Positions 60,285-64,000 of a stretch of 64,000 nt of DNA are shown one piece after another. Source of the stretch: Cavia porcellus (Eukaryota; Chordata; Mammalia; Rodentia; Caviidae); NCBI RefSeq assembly GCF_034190915.1, contig NW_026947488.1, forward strand, positions 8,380,501 through 8,444,500. The letters run 5' to 3'. The notes under the pieces were generated by a model. The model was given only the letters and a program-made list of their open reading frames with translations. It was not told where the DNA came from and ran no database searches. The stretch's first letter is position 1; the number at the start of each line of letters is the position of its first letter. The position numbers and the translations under genes are program-made.

Positions 60285-61345
60285 AATATGAATATGAATT
60301 TGAATATGAATAAGACCCTGGTTAAAGGGGCTCTGAGGGTCTGATACTTGTGTTTGAGGTACAGTGCTGACATTTGTTTACCAAGTTACCCCAGTGAATG
60401 GGCTTAACTGCTCTGAGCTTTAGCACACAGAGAAGTAGAGATTCCAAATCATACCTAGTTTCTTTAAATCTTAGATTAGGGGATAAAGGATGGGTATGGT
60501 GCACATTTTATATCCTCCAAAAGATAGCACTTTTATGGAATACAAGAGGAGGAGTAATGACCACTAGAAATTACACAATTAGGCAGCCACAGAGAAACAC
60601 GTAAGGCCACATAGCACAATGTCCTCACAAGAGCTTCCCTTCAAGCAACCACCAGAATGTTAGCCCTGGAAGCAATCTAGACCATCACATCATTTAATTA
60701 CTTCATTCAACAAATGAGAGCGTGAAGGCCCCCAAAAGGAAAGGCGATGGCTATAATCATATGACCAGTGACGGGCAGAGAGAAGCCTAGATGTTTTCTA
60801 CCCCTTTACAGAATGCGTTCCTTCCATTACCGATTTAGCTGCAACCATTGGAAAGACAATACTGCTGTACTGAAAAATCAGATCTCGGCAGCTCTATTTA
60901 GAAGGCTACCAGCTGGCTTGCTTATTTCTAGTTTCAAAATAGTTTAAGAAAAAACTGAAAGATGTTGGACTAACCTTTTGCAGGTGAGGATGACTGGCAG
61001 TTGCTATGCAACTCTGCAGGGGAGATTTATAACCCACAGGAGCTGAGTGGGAAGCAAGTGAGCCGACTGAAACCTAAAAGCTGACTGAATAAAGAAAGTG
61101 GGGGAAAAGCAACCAGCTCCATCTTTGAAGTTGGTAATTGGATGCACACATTTGCCATAAAATATGAATGGTAAAAAAACCCTAAGTTTTCAGCATTGGG
61201 TGTCCACATATTTGGTTAAAATATTTCATAATTGTTAAGCTCTTTTTTATTAAATACACAGAGACCTCACCAATAAGAACTGTATTATCATTATGAAATC
61301 CTTATGTTTTACTTTTAATTGTGTCCAATATTTAGATCAAAATTG
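60285..61345. other. Unassigned DNA
   Basis: No gene recognised. A weak antisense MIR-like phrase lies at 60700-60790 (tcaacaaatgagagcgtgaa). Confidence 0.4.
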
Positions 61346-61358
61346 GAATAATAATTTT

Positions 61359-61449
61359 GTTTTGTTTTGTTTCATTGCTGGGGATCAAACTCGTGACTTA
61401 GCATTCACCAGACAGGCACTTGTGCCGCTGAGCTAAATCCCCAGCCCCT
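61359..61449 (-). mobile_element. ID SINE, antisense
   Basis: On the minus strand: ggggctggggatttagctca, gcggcacaagtgcctgtctg, agtttgatccccagc-like. On the plus strand a T-rich tail (tgttttgttttgttt) precedes it. Flanks gaataataatttt (61346-61358) and gaataatgaatttt (from 61452) are a likely duplication of 13-14 bp with one indel. The Ala-type anticodon loop is altered. Confidence 0.85.
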
Positions 61450-61466
61450 TAGAATAATGAATTTTA

Positions 61467-62399
61467 AAGCAATCACTTTGAGTTTTCAAAAAAATAAAAA
61501 TAAAAGTGACTATGATTATTAAATAAATAAAACTTTGTGGTTCAAGCAATAAAGAGGTTTTCTAACTGAGTAATCGTCTAGTGTACACACAAATATTTAA
61601 ATATTATTTCCGAAACATTATTTTAAATTCTTAATGCAGATATTTGAACGGTAAACCATCTAATCAGTTTAGCACATGAAAGTGCAGTGATTTTCACCAT
61701 GTGTCTCTCATCTTTTTCTTGCACTCCTGTATTTCATTTTCCTTGAAAAGCACGAGACTTTTGATTTGGGCAATCATCCAGAGCCCCAGAGCTCTCCTTC
61801 CTCTGTGTCTCACTCCTCAAGTTGAAGGACCAAATTAATTGAGCTTTGTTCCTCCCCAACAGTACATCAAAACTTTTCTGTAGCAAATCCAATTCCCACA
61901 AGAGTGTGCTGTTATCATAGGATCTCAGAAAAACAAACACACATCAAAGGGGCCAAAATCTAATTTGAGAAGATTCTACATGATTCTTCTCTGTCCGCTG
62001 TTTTTCAATTTGCAGTACAAGGTTACTGCTAAGTGTAGTTGACAAGAAACAGTTTTCAAAACTTAATGTTCCTCTTAGGTTCAATGAATGTGGGACTTGA
62101 AACCCTTTCTAGAAGAAATACAGTGGCCTAGATAGCCTAAAAACCTCCTGCTACCAAACACCTAAAGCCCTGGATAAGTTAAAATGTGCAAATAGAAAGC
62201 ACAGGGATGTGACAGGAAGTGGGCACACACCCGACAGGCACTGAGAAAGGCAGCGGCTGAGAAGGCTTTGGGAATCTCAAGTCATATATATACAGCATTC
62301 AGTCCCAAGGGCTAGAGGAAGGTGGGAGACGAGCCTTACTGTCACGGAAGGCAGATGCTGGAGTATGAGTCTCTGCAGTGTCCATAATCTCCAAGGGTT
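61467..62399. other. Unassigned DNA
   Basis: No gene or repeat recognised. Confidence 0.45.
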
Positions 62400-62413
62400 A
62401 AATCTTGAGTGCT
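62400..62413 (+). repeat. Target-site duplication of ID at 62414, left copy
   Basis: aaatcttgagtgct; the right copy lies at 62533-62546 and is identical. Confidence 0.95.
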
Positions 62414-62506
62414 GGGGCTGGGGATTTAGCTCAGCAGCATAAACGCCTGCCTTGCAAGCAGGCAGTCGTGAGTTCGATCCCCGGTACCGATAAAAAGGAA
62501 AAAGAC

Positions 62507-62532
<26 letters not shown>
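62414..62532 (+). mobile_element. Young ID SINE with long poly-A
   Basis: Close to what I take to be the family consensus: ggggctggggatttagctca, gcataaacgcctgccttgca, agcaggcagtcgtgagttcg, atccccggtaccgataaaaa, ggaaaaagac, then an A-run of about 28. It has an intact B box (gagttcgatcccc, 62471-62483) and anticodon arm with TGC. A perfect 14-bp duplication flanks it, and the long A-run has not decayed. It is the youngest-looking mobile element in the window. Confidence 0.95.
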
Positions 62533-62539
<7 letters not shown>

Positions 62540-62546
62540 GAGTGCT

Positions 62547-63700
62547 AAATTATAACAAAGAATAATCCAGCCTTATACTCAAGAGGAGCTTGCACTTTCC
62601 TGTGTAAGTTTTGAATGTACCCTGAGGGAAACTTGCTCCTGCAGAAATGTGCAATCGTCCCATGGACCTCAGTGAAATTTATAGTTTGAGTTAATTTTTT
62701 TCTTTGTGATCTAAAAACGGTTAATCCCAGACTTCTTTTAAGATTTTATCTGTATAGAAATTCCTAATCTCCACAGGAACAAGGCAGCATGATCTCAAAA
62801 CAGGCTTATGGATTTCCCACAGGTAAGTTTTAACAAACAATGGGAAAGAAAGTAAAATAACAGAGCTCGGTTTGGTATTAGCTGAGGAGTTATTTTTAAA
62901 ATTCCAACTGCAAATTGTTCAACATGATGATTATAAAGTTGTGCTGAACAATTATTTAAAAATCTAAATACAGTTAATGAGATATAATAAAACAGTAAGT
63001 TGGAAAGAAAAATATTCAAAAGATAGAAATGAAAATATTAACAAAAATTCTGGTCACAATACATTACATGAAGTAGATTTTTTGGCAAAAACATTTTAGG
63101 CAAAACATTTTAACACAGACTACATCAGCACATAATGGTAAAAAATTTCAATTTTTAAAGGCTATAAGAAGTTAAAAATTGCATATATTTAACAACATAT
63201 CTTTATAATATGTGAAATAAAATCAAATAGAACTTCAAAGTTAATTTATATATTAAAAGTAAATATGATCTGATGGACACAAAGTGAACTTTTAGTATAA
63301 CTATAATACAATGTATAGTATTTTTTCATGCCCATAGAGGATATTTAAAAACTAACAAAAATCTGAGAATCTATGGAATGAAAAAGAAATTAGGAGAAAA
63401 ACAGAGGTATAGGTTCCTAATGTAAGCAAAATAAGATGAAAATTAATAGAAAGAAGAGCTTCAGTTAATACACGTAGCTATAATAAAGATGACCATCAGT
63501 ATATATTTGAAAAGATTAGTATTTTTGAATGATCTAAATTTTAAAAAATATATGTGGGTTTACAGATGAATTTTATAGCCATTACAGATGTGGAGAAAAA
63601 AGTCTTTCTTTTAGTGTTCTCTGCAGAGTTGAATATTCAACAATAAAACAAAATTAATAATGACACGTCTTTGCAAACTACATGTAAGGTTTCTCCCTCT
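62547..63700. other. Unassigned AT-rich DNA
   Basis: No gene recognised. Very A-rich over 62820-63660. Confidence 0.4.
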
Positions 63701-63845
63701 GCTCTTTTTCCTCTTCTTCTCCTGCAATTTCTCCTTCTCCTCTTCTTCCTCTCTGTCTGTCCGTCTTTCTCAGTCTCTGTCTCTGTGTCTGTGTCTGTCT
63801 CTGTCTCTCTCTCTCTCTCCCACTCTCTCCCTCCCTCTCTCTCTT
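63700..63845 (+). repeat. Pyrimidine-rich (CTGTCT/CT)n tract
   Basis: About 145 bp of C/T with tctgtctctgtgtctgtgtc units followed by ctctctctctctc and ccctccctctctctc. The Ser/Leu-rich frames over it are artefacts. Confidence 0.88.
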
Positions 63846-64000
63846 GTCAATTACTCTCTTAACAAGACTGCATTCTTTCCATGCTTTTAGCTTCTTACTG
63901 GAGCTCGCCTGTGAGAGTCCCTATTAGTTCTTTTCTTTAGAGACCCCTCTCCCACTGTCCCTGACAGCTTCCTTCCTGTTTGCCTCCTTCCTCCCCCTCA

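Overview
The window is nuclear DNA of a rodent outside the mouse/rat group. It contains no intact protein-coding gene that I can support. The evidence for a rodent is the repeat content: ID SINEs derived from tRNA-Ala(UGC), 7SL-derived B1 monomers, fused B1+ID composite SINEs, rodent-type MaLR LTRs, an IAP-like ERVK solo LTR, and a rodent L1 with tandem 5'UTR monomers. B1+ID composites point to a squirrel-related, beaver/kangaroo-rat-related or similar lineage. I cannot name the species. Older mammal-wide layers (L2, MIR, MLT1-like LTRs, a Tigger DNA transposon) lie underneath. Base composition is AT-rich, ORFs are short and random, and I saw no exon-like or CpG-island-like block except inside the ERV LTR. 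It reads as a gene desert or the inside of a very large intron.

Layout. 1-5 kb: mostly unassigned, with an L2 and an antisense B1+ID SINE. 5-9.2 kb: two LTRs that share a 5' half, a (TCTCC)n microsatellite, antisense L1 scraps, a B1+ID SINE, and the CpG-rich IAP-like solo LTR at 8517-9174 with two internal tandem arrays. 9.2-18.5 kb: MLT1-like and L2 remnants (a minus-strand L2 at 10555-11605 is split by a SINE), a MaLR LTR at 12462-12805, and an LTR-like segment near 18 kb. 18.5-35 kb: unassigned DNA with microsatellites, a recent ID insertion at 24775, and a 0.5 kb G/T-rich minisatellite at 25.66-26.19 kb. 35-40 kb: MIR and B1 relics.

40.3-49 kb: an old L1, split first by an ID element and then by a nearly full-length 6.2 kb L1 (41642-47869) flanked by an 18-bp target duplication. 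That L1 carries about 3.4 5'UTR monomers of 169 bp, broken ORF1 and ORF2, and an unusual tandemly repeated 3'UTR. 52.4 kb: a frameshifted processed copy of RPL22L1. 55-58.3 kb: a MaLR LTR, a B1, and a 2.2 kb Tigger transposon with decayed transposase and terminal inverted repeats. 59-64 kb: MLT1-like and L1 scraps and two ID elements, one with a perfect target duplication and a long A tail.

No genes work together here; what can be read is the insertion history. The order visible from nesting is: L2/MIR/Tigger first, then the old L1, then the 6.2 kb L1 inside it and the ID inside the old L1, then an ID inside the 6.2 kb L1. I found no evidence of a new biological system. The most informative items are the L1 5' monomers and 3'UTR repeats, the array-bearing solo LTR, and the nested insertions.
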